A DNA stretch of 64,000 nt from Neonectria sp. B-13 (taxonomy: Eukaryota; Ascomycota; Sordariomycetes; Hypocreales; Nectriaceae): assembly GCA_002682825.1 (NCBI GenBank), contig NOKP01000003.1, positions 434,001 through 498,000 on the forward strand, given 5' to 3'. Positions within the stretch are counted from its first letter, which is position 1, and each line of letters starts with the position of its first letter. Both the position numbers and the translations under genes were made by a program. Positions 33,290-42,835 of the stretch are shown in pieces. The notes under the pieces were generated by a model that was not told the DNA's origin, did not search any database, and saw only the letters and a list, made by a program, of their open reading frames with translations.

Positions 33290-34091
33290 TTTTCTTCTGG
33301 AATCAAGGTCACTGTAAGAAAATGTGTTGTGTTTACAAAGTCCGCTAAGTTCAAAGGACAATGAAAGTAATTAGACTAGTGACGGCTCTGACGGATGTGC
33401 CCGCATTAAATGAACGACCCAATCTCCCCCACCTCTCCCCACATGCGATCAACACCAAGAAATGTTGGACATTGAGGCCCATCTTGCGAGAGCTGCCCAC
33501 ATAGGCTCAATCCAAGGGAGGATAACTTCCCCCACCGCGTGCTATTGCCCAGCTCAAATGTAGGATAGTGCAAGTTGGCTAATGGAGGGTTTTTGTGATA
33601 TTCATGGTTTTGTTTTCTTGTTGCTGCCAGCAACCACTGCTTATTTTCACAATGGCTTTTGTTCCAAAGGATACAAATTATGCCCTGAATGACACTGCAC
33701 AGGATTTTGGCATCCCAAGTACTAAGGTTCGCCATTGGCGCTAGATGATAAAATACTAGCCGACATAAAACACGATTTTCCTCAACCAGCGACCCGGAAA
33801 GACTCGCTGGGGGATATAGTGGCGTGGGGTATATTTAGGCAGTGTACGCAGTAAGTAAGATCCATCTAGCCATTTATGTTTCTTGAGGTCATAGCTACGA
33901 CCCTTTGGATGGAACGAGTCTTGTCTACTGAACTGTGTAGTGGAGAAGCCCGTGAAAGGATAGGTGGAGCAAGTTGCTGAAAGGAAAGTGGAGGGAGCAC
34001 ACTGTTATACAGTCTACATCCGTTCGTACGTGTGGATGTCGCAGAGAACTCATGGCATACACTTCCACCACAGTCGGAAAATCACAGTGTA
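33290..34091. promoter_or_regulatory. bidirectional promoter with four GTGGGG boxes
   Basis: Between reductase 1 and the SDR gene. CCCCAC at 33427, 33437 and 33530 (140-240 bp from the reductase ATG) and GTGGGG at 33824 next to TATATTTA, about 265 bp from the SDR ATG. No gene is supportable in the 800 bp. Confidence 0.5.
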
Positions 34092-35147
34092 ATGTCCAAC
34101 TACGCCGTTCAAGATGCCGAGTTCCAAGCTCTTAGAGGCAAGGTCGTGGTCGTCACTGGGGCTGCAACAGGAATTGGTCGCGCTATTGCTAATCTTGCTC
34201 ACCGTACTTCCTACTCTCCGGTCCCAATTTTAAATGCTAATGTGCGCCAGGTCATGGGGTGAAGGTTGCTGCGTGCGATATCAACGAAGCGAAAGGAAGA
34301 GAAATGGAGCAGGAACTCAAAGGGTAAGGTGCCAATGGTGGTGTAGTATACCTCCACCTCTTGTACAAATCAACGTCATGGGTCTAACAGTGAGAACCCT
34401 TAGAAACCTGCTATTTCGAAAATGCGACGTCAGCAACTGGGACAGCGTGCTAAGCTTCTTTGAAGAGACATATAGTATTCTTGGCCCGATAGATGCTGTT
34501 ATTTCCAACGCGGCCATCAACCTAGTCGAGTCTTTCGACGACGACTTTGACACAGTAACAGCCAAGCTTAAGGCCCCAGATGTTTCGGCGCTGAACGTCA
34601 ACGCAGTTGGCACGTGGTATGTGACCAAATGCGCCATCCACTTCTTCAAGAAACACCCCGAGACGAGCTCGCAGCTGGTTCTTTTCGGTTCTGTGGCGAG
34701 TTACTTTGACACGCCGCCACTGTACACGTATTCTGCCAGCAAGGGTGCTATACTGGGTCTGATGCGAGCGCTGCGGACACAATTGCCAAAAGACAACATC
34801 ACGGTCAACATGATTGCTCCATGGATGACGGGTAAGGCAATTCCATTTTCTTTACATCTACTACCGCCACGCACGAATGCAGCTCTAACGATGGCGTTAT
34901 AGTGACGGCCATGGTCACTGACCACATCCGAAAAGTCTGGGGTGAGCTGCCGGCAAATTCCCCTCTGGACGTCGCGAAAGCTAGCTTGATGCCTATTATC
35001 AGGCCTGGCCTCAATGGCAAATCGTTTCTTATCAACGGTGGACTTATTACCGAGATTGAGGACAAGCTAGATGAGACGCAGCCGATATGGCTCGGTGCCG
35101 AGCTGGACAAGCACATGAGGGAAGGACAACGTAGACTCATACCATAG
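34092..35147 (+). CDS. short-chain dehydrogenase/reductase
   Basis: Classical SDR, 285 aa. Exons are 34092..34203, 34251..34323, 34404..34831 and 34903..35147. Visible are VVVTGAATGIGRAIA (TGxxxGIG), a spliced ACDIN acidic cofactor pocket (favours NAD), SNAAI in place of NNAG, and catalytic Ser plus YTYSASKGA (YxxxK). APWMTVTAMV is formed at intron 3. The C-terminal 40 residues after INGGLI are acidic and longer than usual. It lies 340 bp upstream of the CMD-like gene on the same strand. Confidence 0.85.
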
Positions 35148-35486
35148 AACAGAGAAAGCCGCTCAATTCTCAGCTCTAACCTTACAGCCTACATGTCTGG
35201 TAAACCCCCCCCCCCCCCATGGGGTACGAATTTTTCTTTCTTCCAAGATGTGCATGTGGGGGATTTTGTTATTGGTGTGAGAGACCCGACCACAATGTGG
35301 GGGATATGGCCAACATATGAGAGGGGGCTGGACGTCTTTCATGTATTTGTTTTTTGTGGTACTTTCTAGCCTCCTTTGAAATCACCGACACGCTTGAATC
35401 AGAATCACTTGCCACTTAGCAGGTTTGTCTTCGTCGTGCATAATCATGGCCACGAGAAACGCTGACGGGGCAACATAGTAACCACA
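35148..35486. promoter_or_regulatory. CMD-like gene promoter, two TGTGGGG boxes and a C14 tract
   Basis: GTGGGG at 35256 and 35297, both ATGTGGGGG, at -231 and -190 from the next ATG. An uninterrupted run of 14 C lies at 35205-35218. Confidence 0.55.
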
Positions 35487-35915
35487 ATGCCTATCTCAGA
35501 CGACCAGGTTGCCGAAGCTCATCGCATTATATTCGAGAAGGGGCTGGAAATTCGGTACGAGGTGGCAGGCAAGCCCTACGTTGAAAAAGCGCTCGAGAAT
35601 GGGTCTTCATCCTTCGCTCGTCCTATGCAAGAACTTGTCACCGAAGCTTGCTGGGGATTCGTGTGGTCGCGACCCGGGCTGGAGCGTAAGCATCGTAGCC
35701 TCATCAACGTTGCCATGCTTTGCGCCATGCACCGGTCACAGGAACTGGCCGTCCATGTCAGAGGGGCTGTAAATAATGGAGCGACTGAGGTTGAGATCAG
35801 GGAGACGCTGTTGCAGGCAAGTATATACGCCGGGATGCCGGTTGGATTAGAGGGCTTTCGAGTGGCATCCAAGGTCTTAGATGAGATGAAGAGTGAGGGG
35901 AGCCTAAAGAATTAG
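35487..35915 (+). CDS. carboxymuconolactone-decarboxylase-like protein
   Basis: Small CMD/AhpD-fold protein, 142 aa, no intron. It keeps the PcaC-type layout: ELVTEACWGFVWSRPGLERKHRSL, ELAVHVRGAVNNGAT, EIRETLLQASIYAGMPVGLEGF. In the beta-ketoadipate route PcaC decarboxylates 4-carboxymuconolactone; fungal cluster members often act on other lactones or remain uncharacterised. No CxxC redox pair is present, which argues against an AhpD peroxidase. It follows the SDR and converges on P450-2. Confidence 0.85.
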   Translation: MPISDDQVAEAHRIIFEKGLEIRYEVAGKPYVEKALENGSSSFARPMQELVTEACWGFVWSRPGLERKHRSLINVAMLCAMHRSQELAVHVRGAVNNGATEVEIRETLLQASIYAGMPVGLEGFRVASKVLDEMKSEGSLKN

Positions 35916-36317
35916 TTGGGAAATTCATAGCTGGAGGAATATTACATTGAGTCTCCTACCTGATTCGTGACTCGAAGTGGTCGTGGCCCTTTCTACGTCG
36001 ATGAGCAATGAGTATCGAGATTGCTTGGGACTTTTCACCATAGTCTGACTGTGGGCTGTCTCAGCTGCTATCGCAATCACTCGAGTCATATTCGTATTAT
36101 TTCAAGCCAAGAATCATCGGGGTTTTCAATTTGAAGCTTGCATACTAGTAGGCAAAGATGCATCACGGTGCCGAATAGGCCTCGCAGTTACATTGCCCCG
36201 GACCTTGACTTTCGGATCAGACCAGCATGGCAGAACTGCCCTCGTCTCATGCTCACCGCTATAGCCAAGTACATGTCCCTATTCCGTTGCAGGGAGCCCA
36301 ATAGTAGAGGAAGTGGT
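35916..36317. other. intergenic, convergent 3' ends
   Basis: 400 bp between convergent genes. Nothing recognised. Confidence 0.4.
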
Positions 36318-38190
36318 TCAGTTTCGGAAGTTCAGCTCTTCTGATTCCAAGTCATTCAGCACCGAGCGCATGACCTCCTTATGCGCTGACGAACGGCAGG
36401 TGATTTCACACTCAAAGGGCTCAGGTACGCTGAGAAATCCTGGGAGCATAGTGGTAGATGGCTCAACCACCGAACCGTCCGGGGCTATTTTCTTGGAAAT
36501 GTTGAACCCCCAAAGCATCCGGGCGATGACGATGAATAGCGACTTCTCGGCCAAGTGAACACCAGGGCAGACGCGTCTGTACAAGTGTCAGTATCATAGA
36601 CGCAAAGCGAGAATAAAGAGTAGCCGGACTCACCGCCCTGCTCCATAGGTAAAGTGGTCTCTCTCCTCGGGGTTGTTGACGTTGATGTACTCGGCGGCCG
36701 AGAGCGGCTTGTCAAGGTATCGTGACGGTCTGAACTCATCTGGTTCTGTATATCGGCTCGGGTCGCGATGAATAGCCCTGAACATGATTATGGTGAGCTG
36801 TAGGAAGGGAAGTATAGTTTAGGAGTCGATCGAAACCTACCACCAGTTCAAAACCACCACAGAATCCTTGGGGATAAAATAATCCTCGTACCAGCTATCC
36901 TCTGATGAAGCGTGGTACATCCCGAATTTATTGACTGGCCGCCATCGCAATGTTTCCTTGATCATTCCGCGAACAAAGTGAAGATCTTTCTCGTCTTCCC
37001 ACTCTGGTAGTCGGCTACCGCCAACCACTCTGTCAATCTCTTCCTGGGCCTTCTTCATCTCCTCAGGGTAGAGAGTCATGGCCAGGATCCAGTTGTTGAG
37101 GGTAGTGGCGGTCGTCTCTGAACCGGCCTCGATCAACCCGCCGCATGTGTACGCGGCTAGCAAGTCGTTGATTCCACTCTTTTTTGGGTCGGCCAGATAA
37201 AAGTCTTTGCAGAAACAGTCTCTTGCAGTCCCGTTGTCGGTGCTCTTCTTTAGAGCCTCCCAAAGCTCAAGATAAACCTTGCTATCGTGGGCAAACACCT
37301 TTTCTCCCCAGGACCGCCAGTTGCCAAACAGCCGCCCTGGCAAGGCAGCCAAGGCAGGGAAACTCTCCACAGCAAACGCCCCGGGAGCCATCATGACTGA
37401 GAGATTCTCAAGAACACTGTAAATCTTGGTGATGAGAGGATCTTCGAAGGATGGAATACGGTATCCGTAGGCTACCAGCATTATCACGGAGGCTGAATAG
37501 CGGCGTATGATGGTGTAGAACTGATCGGGTTGGTCCAAAAGATCTTGTAGAACTACCTTGGACTCAAAATTCTGTACCGGCTGGTACCGCTTTGATGCGT
37601 TTTGGTTCAAAAGAGCGTGGCTGTGCTTGCGAAGGCTCCTCCACTCGGGCCCGTAAGCCATGAACAGTTGGCGTGACTGTCCGCTTGCAACGTCTTGGGC
37701 TAGGGGCAGGTGAGGCCGTGAGGAGAAGATGGCTGACTTTTTGTCCATCAGGTCCTTGACGGCCTTAGGGGAAGAAAGCCAGACGTAGTCAGTGCCACCA
37801 ATTTTGGTGTAGAATACATCGCCATATTGTCGGTGCCACTTTCTTACTTTGTCTCGAACCGATTCAGAATCTGCGAGATCGTAGAGGTTGCCGATCAAGG
37901 GCCAGCCTCGAGGACCTGGTGGTAACCTTTTTCTTCGTGGATCCTAGAAGGGCCAGGAGATCAGTTTTCGTAGATAGTCACGATGGCATTCTTCCAAATG
38001 TGCGAGTACTTACCGTTAACTGATTTGGGACAAGGTACAGGTATGAAGCGATGAGTGCTAGAATCGGGACAAGAATAATACCGATTGCGCGACGGTCCAT
38101 GTTCTGGAACTCAATCGAATCAGAAGGAGGAAGCCAAGCCATGTTTATCGACTTGGGAAGCGTAAGCTCGTTCAATGGGAAATATGTCAT
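36318..38190 (-). CDS. cytochrome P450 (2)
   Basis: ER-anchored monooxygenase, up to 560 aa. Exons are complement(38014..38190, 36841..37943, 36634..36777, 36318..36576). The start at 38190 gives a long leader; MAWLPP at 38142 or MDRRAI about 40 nt further on would put the anchor helix (GIILVPILALIASYLYLV) nearer the end. Hinge RRKRLPPGPRGWPLIGN; I-helix IEAGSETTATT; ExxR KETLRWRP; haem loop FTYGAGR, spliced to RVCPGVHLAE. Same group as P450-1. The promoter holds an inverted GTGGGG pair. Likely hydroxylates or O-dealkylates an aromatic (inference). Confidence 0.9.
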
Positions 38191-38414
38191 GTTTACGAAA
38201 GCTTGCAGATGAAGAGGGCAGACCCGAGTTAATCATACGTTCATATAATTAGGCTATGGCGGACTTAGATCGATAGACGCAGGAGGAAAGTAACCCCACG
38301 ATGCTCTGAGTGGGGCTACCCCTCGATATCACGACTTTCACGGCGTCACTAGGTCAGGTCATGGCTGATTATCTTGCTGAATCAGTAAGAATATTCAATT
38401 ACATGATGAGATAT
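38191..38414. promoter_or_regulatory. P450-2 promoter, inverted GTGGGG pair and GGGGCTACCCC palindrome
   Basis: CCCCAC at 38294 and GTGGGG at 38310. The latter forms the palindrome GGGGCTACCCC at 38312-38322, about 125 bp upstream of the ATG. The same 11-mer recurs at 40773. Confidence 0.55.
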
Positions 38415-39443
38415 CTACTTGGGAAATGAATTGGCCCAGTTCTCGTTGCCGCCCAAGTACCTAAAGACTACTCTCGAGTCCAAGTCTCTACACGCAGCGT
38501 CGTTGGAAGCGTCAGTGTATACATTCTGCCCGACTACCCCCAGGCTCATCTTTGCGCCAACCATTTTACCTGCCTCCACAGCCAAGTCCAAGTCTTTCTT
38601 CATCAGCTGCACCTTGAACCCGCCCTTGTATCCGAGGCTAGACGGCGCTGTCGGTACCACACCAGGAACCGGACACCATTTATCACAAACGGTCGACTGC
38701 GCAGTGGATGCGGCGAAGATCTTGGCCATGACTCGGGGATCCATGCCTGACTTCATGCCTATGTTCATCGCCTCTGCTGTCGCCAAAGCAATGAGAGCAG
38801 AGCAGTAGTTGTTGGAGAGCTTCGCAACCAGGCCCATTGTAGGACCACCACAAGGGAACAGCGAAGTGCCCATCCTCCCCAATACATGTTGGATTAATTT
38901 CCAGTTGGGATCTGTCATCGAGCAGCCTACCATAAATGTGAGGGTTCCGGCTTTGGCTCCAAGGCTTCCTCCAGATACCGGTGCGTCGTAAAACGAAACA
39001 GTCTTATCCCGGCGCTGAATTTCAGCTGCTACGAGATTCGACGTCGCAGCACCGATTGTAGAGCAATCGATCAAGATCTTATTCTTTAGATCTCCAGCGA
39101 TGACGCCGTTTTTTTTGTCTAGGAAGACTTTGCGAACATGGGCGCCTTCAGGCACAATCGTGATGAGAAGATCCTAAGCGAAGAGAAACGTGTTAATAAT
39201 ACATGCTCGATGGAACGGGGATCTTCATTTACGCACAACGCAATCTATGACTTCAGACGCACTATTATGAGACACCACTCTCCCAGCCAATATGGTTGCT
39301 TCAAGTTCTTTCAAGGCATCTTTCGAGATGTCGTATGCGTGTAGTTTAACGTCTTGCGGTAATTTGTTGGCAAGGTTGATGGCCATGGGCAACCCCATGG
39401 TCCCGAGACCGATAAAGCCAACTGCGTTTGTATGAAAATCCAT
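38415..39443 (-). CDS. 3-hydroxyisobutyrate-dehydrogenase-like reductase 2
   Basis: 321 aa. Exons are complement(39237..39443) and complement(38415..39173). Nucleotide loop GFIGLGTMGLPMAINL, substrate loop YDAPVSGGSLGAKAGTL, catalytic Lys in GLVAKLSNNY, and insert WCPVPGVVPTAPSS shared with paralogue 1 at 32134-33289. All catalytic elements are present in both copies, so both should be active. Its promoter holds a TATA-like element between two opposed GTGGGG boxes. Role as for paralogue 1, substrate unknown. Confidence 0.9.
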
Positions 39444-39675
39444 GGCAAACGAGAAGAACAGTAGTGAGAGGGGGGATTGAGGTAGTATGATTCGATGGAT
39501 CAATTCTGGTTATTTTCCAGGTATCGATCGGGATCTTTGTTTTGGTCCTTTAAGGCGCTTGATGTCGATGTGGGGTTTATATACGTCCCCCACATGAAGA
39601 TGAGGGAAGCCAAGACACGACGCGACTCGAAGGGGAATACACTGGTTCAAGATGCAATTGCAATCCATTACTAAG
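39444..39675. promoter_or_regulatory. reductase 2 promoter: opposed boxes flanking a TATA-like element
   Basis: GTGGGG at 39570 and CCCCAC at 39588 face each other around TTTATATA (39576-39583), 125-150 bp upstream of the reductase 2 ATG. Confidence 0.6.
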
Positions 39676-40599
39676 CTACAGAGTTCTTGGAAATAAACGA
39701 TGCTGGTTCTCTTGATACCAACGAGCATCATGAGCACTAATCAACTCAACGTTTCCCAACCCGGCCGCAAGGTCTCGCAAGTCACGGAGAAATTCCCCCG
39801 CGGCAGCGGATTCGGCGTGGATACAGCAGTCCACGCCGTTGACATCTTTCCATGTTGCAATATTTCTCTCTCCAGTAAGCAAGCGGTGATCATGGTAGGA
39901 GTCGCCACAAAGACAAACCCACTTCGCAGGCCCTGTCCGACAGAGCAGGTTGATGTGGCCTGAAAGGTGCCCGGGAGAATTCAGCACGAACACAGACCCA
40001 TCGTCAAACAAGTCGATAGCATGGAGATTACCTAGTGGCCGCCAAGTATACATCCCTTCTGCTCCAAATTCTCCAATGGCTGGAAGTTCGACAGTGCGAT
40101 CGGACGGGAGGAGATTCGGGGTGAAATTCTGGTGGCTCGCTATCGTGTTGAGGCCATGCTCCAGTAAATCCTTGGTACCCGGCCCGACAACGAACCGCGC
40201 TTTTGGAAAATGCTCTGGATCGCCGTGGTGGTCGTAATGAACATGGCTAAAGATGATCAAGTCGATAATAGAAGGGTGGGTGCCTCCCGACCGAAGAGTT
40301 TCTGCAACACCTGGCCCAAGGACATATGGTATCCTGTCGGACAAGTGTCGTTGTTGAGGCTCGGTGTAAGCAGTGATAGAGGACCTTAATCCGAGATCAA
40401 ACATGAAACGAAGACGTTTCCCTTTGCAGTCGGGATGAGTGATGAAAAAGGCTAGAGATGGGACTGTGTGGCGGGTGTTTGGATCGGCCGGGTCAACGAA
40501 AAGTTGCTCGGGCAGTGTGATGGTGCCACCGATAATGGGCGATATCGTCACAAACTTCTGGCCACTCGCCCTAGGCGACAGTATGGATGTCTGGCTCAT
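39676..40599 (-). CDS. metallo-beta-lactamase-fold hydrolase 2
   Basis: 307 aa, no intron. The first true ATG is at 40599 (MSQTSIL). Zinc ligands: SHVHYDHHGD, PGHLSGH, CGDSYHD, AHDARW. The length and ligand order match MBL 1, but sequence similarity is low and the intron content differs, so the pair is old or of separate origin. Also lactonase-like. It is divergent to the homogentisate-dioxygenase-like gene across 288 bp. Confidence 0.85.
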   Translation of the reverse strand: MSQTSILSPRASGQKFVTISPIIGGTITLPEQLFVDPADPNTRHTVPSLAFFITHPDCKGKRLRFMFDLGLRSSITAYTEPQQRHLSDRIPYVLGPGVAETLRSGGTHPSIIDLIIFSHVHYDHHGDPEHFPKARFVVGPGTKDLLEHGLNTIASHQNFTPNLLPSDRTVELPAIGEFGAEGMYTWRPLGNLHAIDLFDDGSVFVLNSPGHLSGHINLLCRTGPAKWVCLCGDSYHDHRLLTGERNIATWKDVNGVDCCIHAESAAAGEFLRDLRDLAAGLGNVELISAHDARWYQENQHRLFPRTL

Positions 40600-40887
40600 T
40601 ATTTCCAAGCTTGAAAGAACCAATCTCGGCACGAGAGGAGGAAGTCATGAGCACTGTAATCATATATCAAGGCCAGAAAGACGGCAGTTTGATAGCAATG
40701 TAATCTCAGTTGAAAACGCAATTACCCCATGTTGCCAATGACAACTTGGCATCCTCCAAAGTGGCTCGATGCGGGGCTACCCCACCACCCAATTGCCTTT
40801 AAATGAAGCCTTCGACTAAGTGAAGATCACCAGCATGAGAAGAAAACAACCAAGATCAAAAGAAAACCCCATCACAATTCAGAAACC
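40600..40887. promoter_or_regulatory. bidirectional promoter with GGGGCTACCCC palindrome
   Basis: Palindrome at 40773-40783 inside GCGGGGCTACCCCACC, with CCCCAC at 40780, about 105 bp from the dioxygenase ATG and 180 bp from the MBL 2 ATG. CTTTAAATG nearby may be a TATA element. Confidence 0.5.
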
Positions 40888-42424
40888 ATGGCCGCTCAAA
40901 GCCTGACCCCGAAGGACTTCCAGAACGCCTTCCACTGGGCCGCAACGCAGAAGAGCGGGACCATCCCAGCCTTTGAGACCCGGCCAAACGACCCGTACAA
41001 ATACCAACCAGGTTTCAACAACCATTTCGAATCCGAAGCTGTGCCTGGCACTATTCCAAAGGGCCAAAACAGCCCAAGGTCCATCCGTTTCGGACTTTAC
41101 GCCGAGCAGATGACGGCCTCGGCTTTTGTGGCTCCTCGACACGTCAACAAAAAGGCGTGGCTATATCGTTCTCGACCTGCAGTGGCTCATCAAGGATTTG
41201 TAAGACAACGATGACAGCAGCACAACTACTGATAGCTATTGCGAATTTAAGAGCTAACTGCGAGCATCTCAGACTGAGCTCCCCGACAACAAAGACACTG
41301 AGTCAACTTTCATGCCCATCAATCCGCGTGTGCACATTTCTCCTACACAGTTAGCTTGGAAGCCACATCCCATCCCCGAAGGTCAAGATGTGGACTTTGT
41401 CGACGGACTCAAAACCATGGCGGGATCTGGCGACCCTACTCTCCGCGAGGGGCTTGCCACACACCTTTTCCTCTGTAACAAAAGCATGACCAAAAAGGCA
41501 TTTGTCAACTCAGACGGAGACTTCCTTATCGTCCCCCAGCAAGGGGCCCTCGATATACAGACCGAGTTCGGCTTCATGTACGTGCAGCCAGGAGAGATCT
41601 GCGTTATCCAGCGAGGTCAGCGCTTCAGCGTCAAGGTCGAGGGCCCCACGCGCGGCTACATCCTAGAGATCTGGGGATCCAACTGGGAGCTTCCCGAGCT
41701 CGGTCCGCTCGGCGGAAACGGTCTTGCCAACGCCCGAGACTTTCTTCACCCTATTGCTGCATACGAGGTCACTAAAGATGACCCGTGGTGTATCGTCTAT
41801 AAGCTTGGCGGCAAGTTCTTCGAAAGCAAGCAGAAACACTGCCCTTTTGATGTTGTTGCTTGGCATGGCAATTATGTGCCGTATAAATACGACCTTACCA
41901 AGTTTGTGAACGTGGGCTCTATCTCAGTTGACCACATCGACCCGTCTATTTTCTGTGTGCTAACAGCTAAATCTCGGGATCCTACTGCACCGTTAGCTGA
42001 CTTTCTCATCTTCTCTCCTCGCTGGGATGTTGCGTCTCATACATATCGTCCTCCGTATTACCATAGGAACTGTGCTTCTGAGCTCATGGGTCTGATATAT
42101 GGAGATTACGGAGGACGGTCTGACGAGTTCCAACCTGGAAGTGTTTCATTCGAGTGTGGATTCGTTCCCCATGGGGTAGCCTATGAAGAGTTCTTCGCTG
42201 CTTCCAAGGATGACCCGCCCGTCATGCAAATCTCGCTTGGGTCCATCGCATTCATGTTCGAGAGCAGTCGTGCCTTTACAATTACTGATTGGGCTTGGAA
42301 TAGCAATGAGAAGCATGAACACGACCCTAAGATGTGGGATAACTTGGTGGATAACTTTTCCAACCATAAAGTCGAGGTTGATGAGATTCTTCTTGCGGCA
42401 GGGTTAGCGAAGAGTAACATTTAG
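40888..42424 (+). CDS. homogentisate 1,2-dioxygenase-like ring-cleavage enzyme
   Basis: Fe(II) cupin dioxygenase, 487 aa. Exons are 40888..41199 and 41273..42424. The N-terminal YQPGFNNHFESEA and LYAEQMTASAF are hallmark HGD segments. RPPYYHRNCASELMGLIYG keeps the His and Glu iron ligands at HGD spacing (His, +6 Glu), and FVPHGV supplies the third His. The segment around that His differs from canonical HGD, which has an SAHGPD-type loop, so the substrate may be another hydroquinone. HGD normally turns homogentisate into maleylacetoacetate, but neither maleylacetoacetate isomerase nor fumarylacetoacetase is present here. I leave the symbol blank because this is a cluster paralogue. Confidence 0.87.
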
Positions 42425-42835
42425 GGACGATAGTTAGGATTGTGAGTTTTTCAAGATGAGAAGTATAGGGATGGATGACCAAAAATAGTGCCGCTCATTA
42501 CTACATGCGGCCATGTCAATCTCAACTTAGCCATATCAATTACATCAACCAACCTCAGTCGTTGCACCATTACTCATTTTGTGAAAAGTTGCGTTCTAGA
42601 AACGGATTAGTTCAACAGCGAAAGAACAAACTACAGCTCTAGCAACACGTGGAAGCAAAAGTTCCGGTCAATCCCGATTTTTCCCGCTCCCTTAGTTAAC
42701 CTACGAACTTCAATGAACAATTGCGCCGCAAAATGAGTTCAAGACCTTAAAAAAAAACAATTATGGTGATACTCAAAGACTAGACTACATACATATTGTA
42801 AGACTATATTTCAGCTGCATTGTACCCCGAGATCT
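42425..42835. other. intergenic, convergent 3' ends
   Basis: About 410 bp between convergent genes. Only an A-rich run near 42750 stands out. Confidence 0.4.

Noticed and set aside
33406..33735. 109-codon minus-strand frame between reductase 1 and the SDR
   Set aside because: No domain; it overlaps three GTGGGG boxes of a bidirectional promoter.
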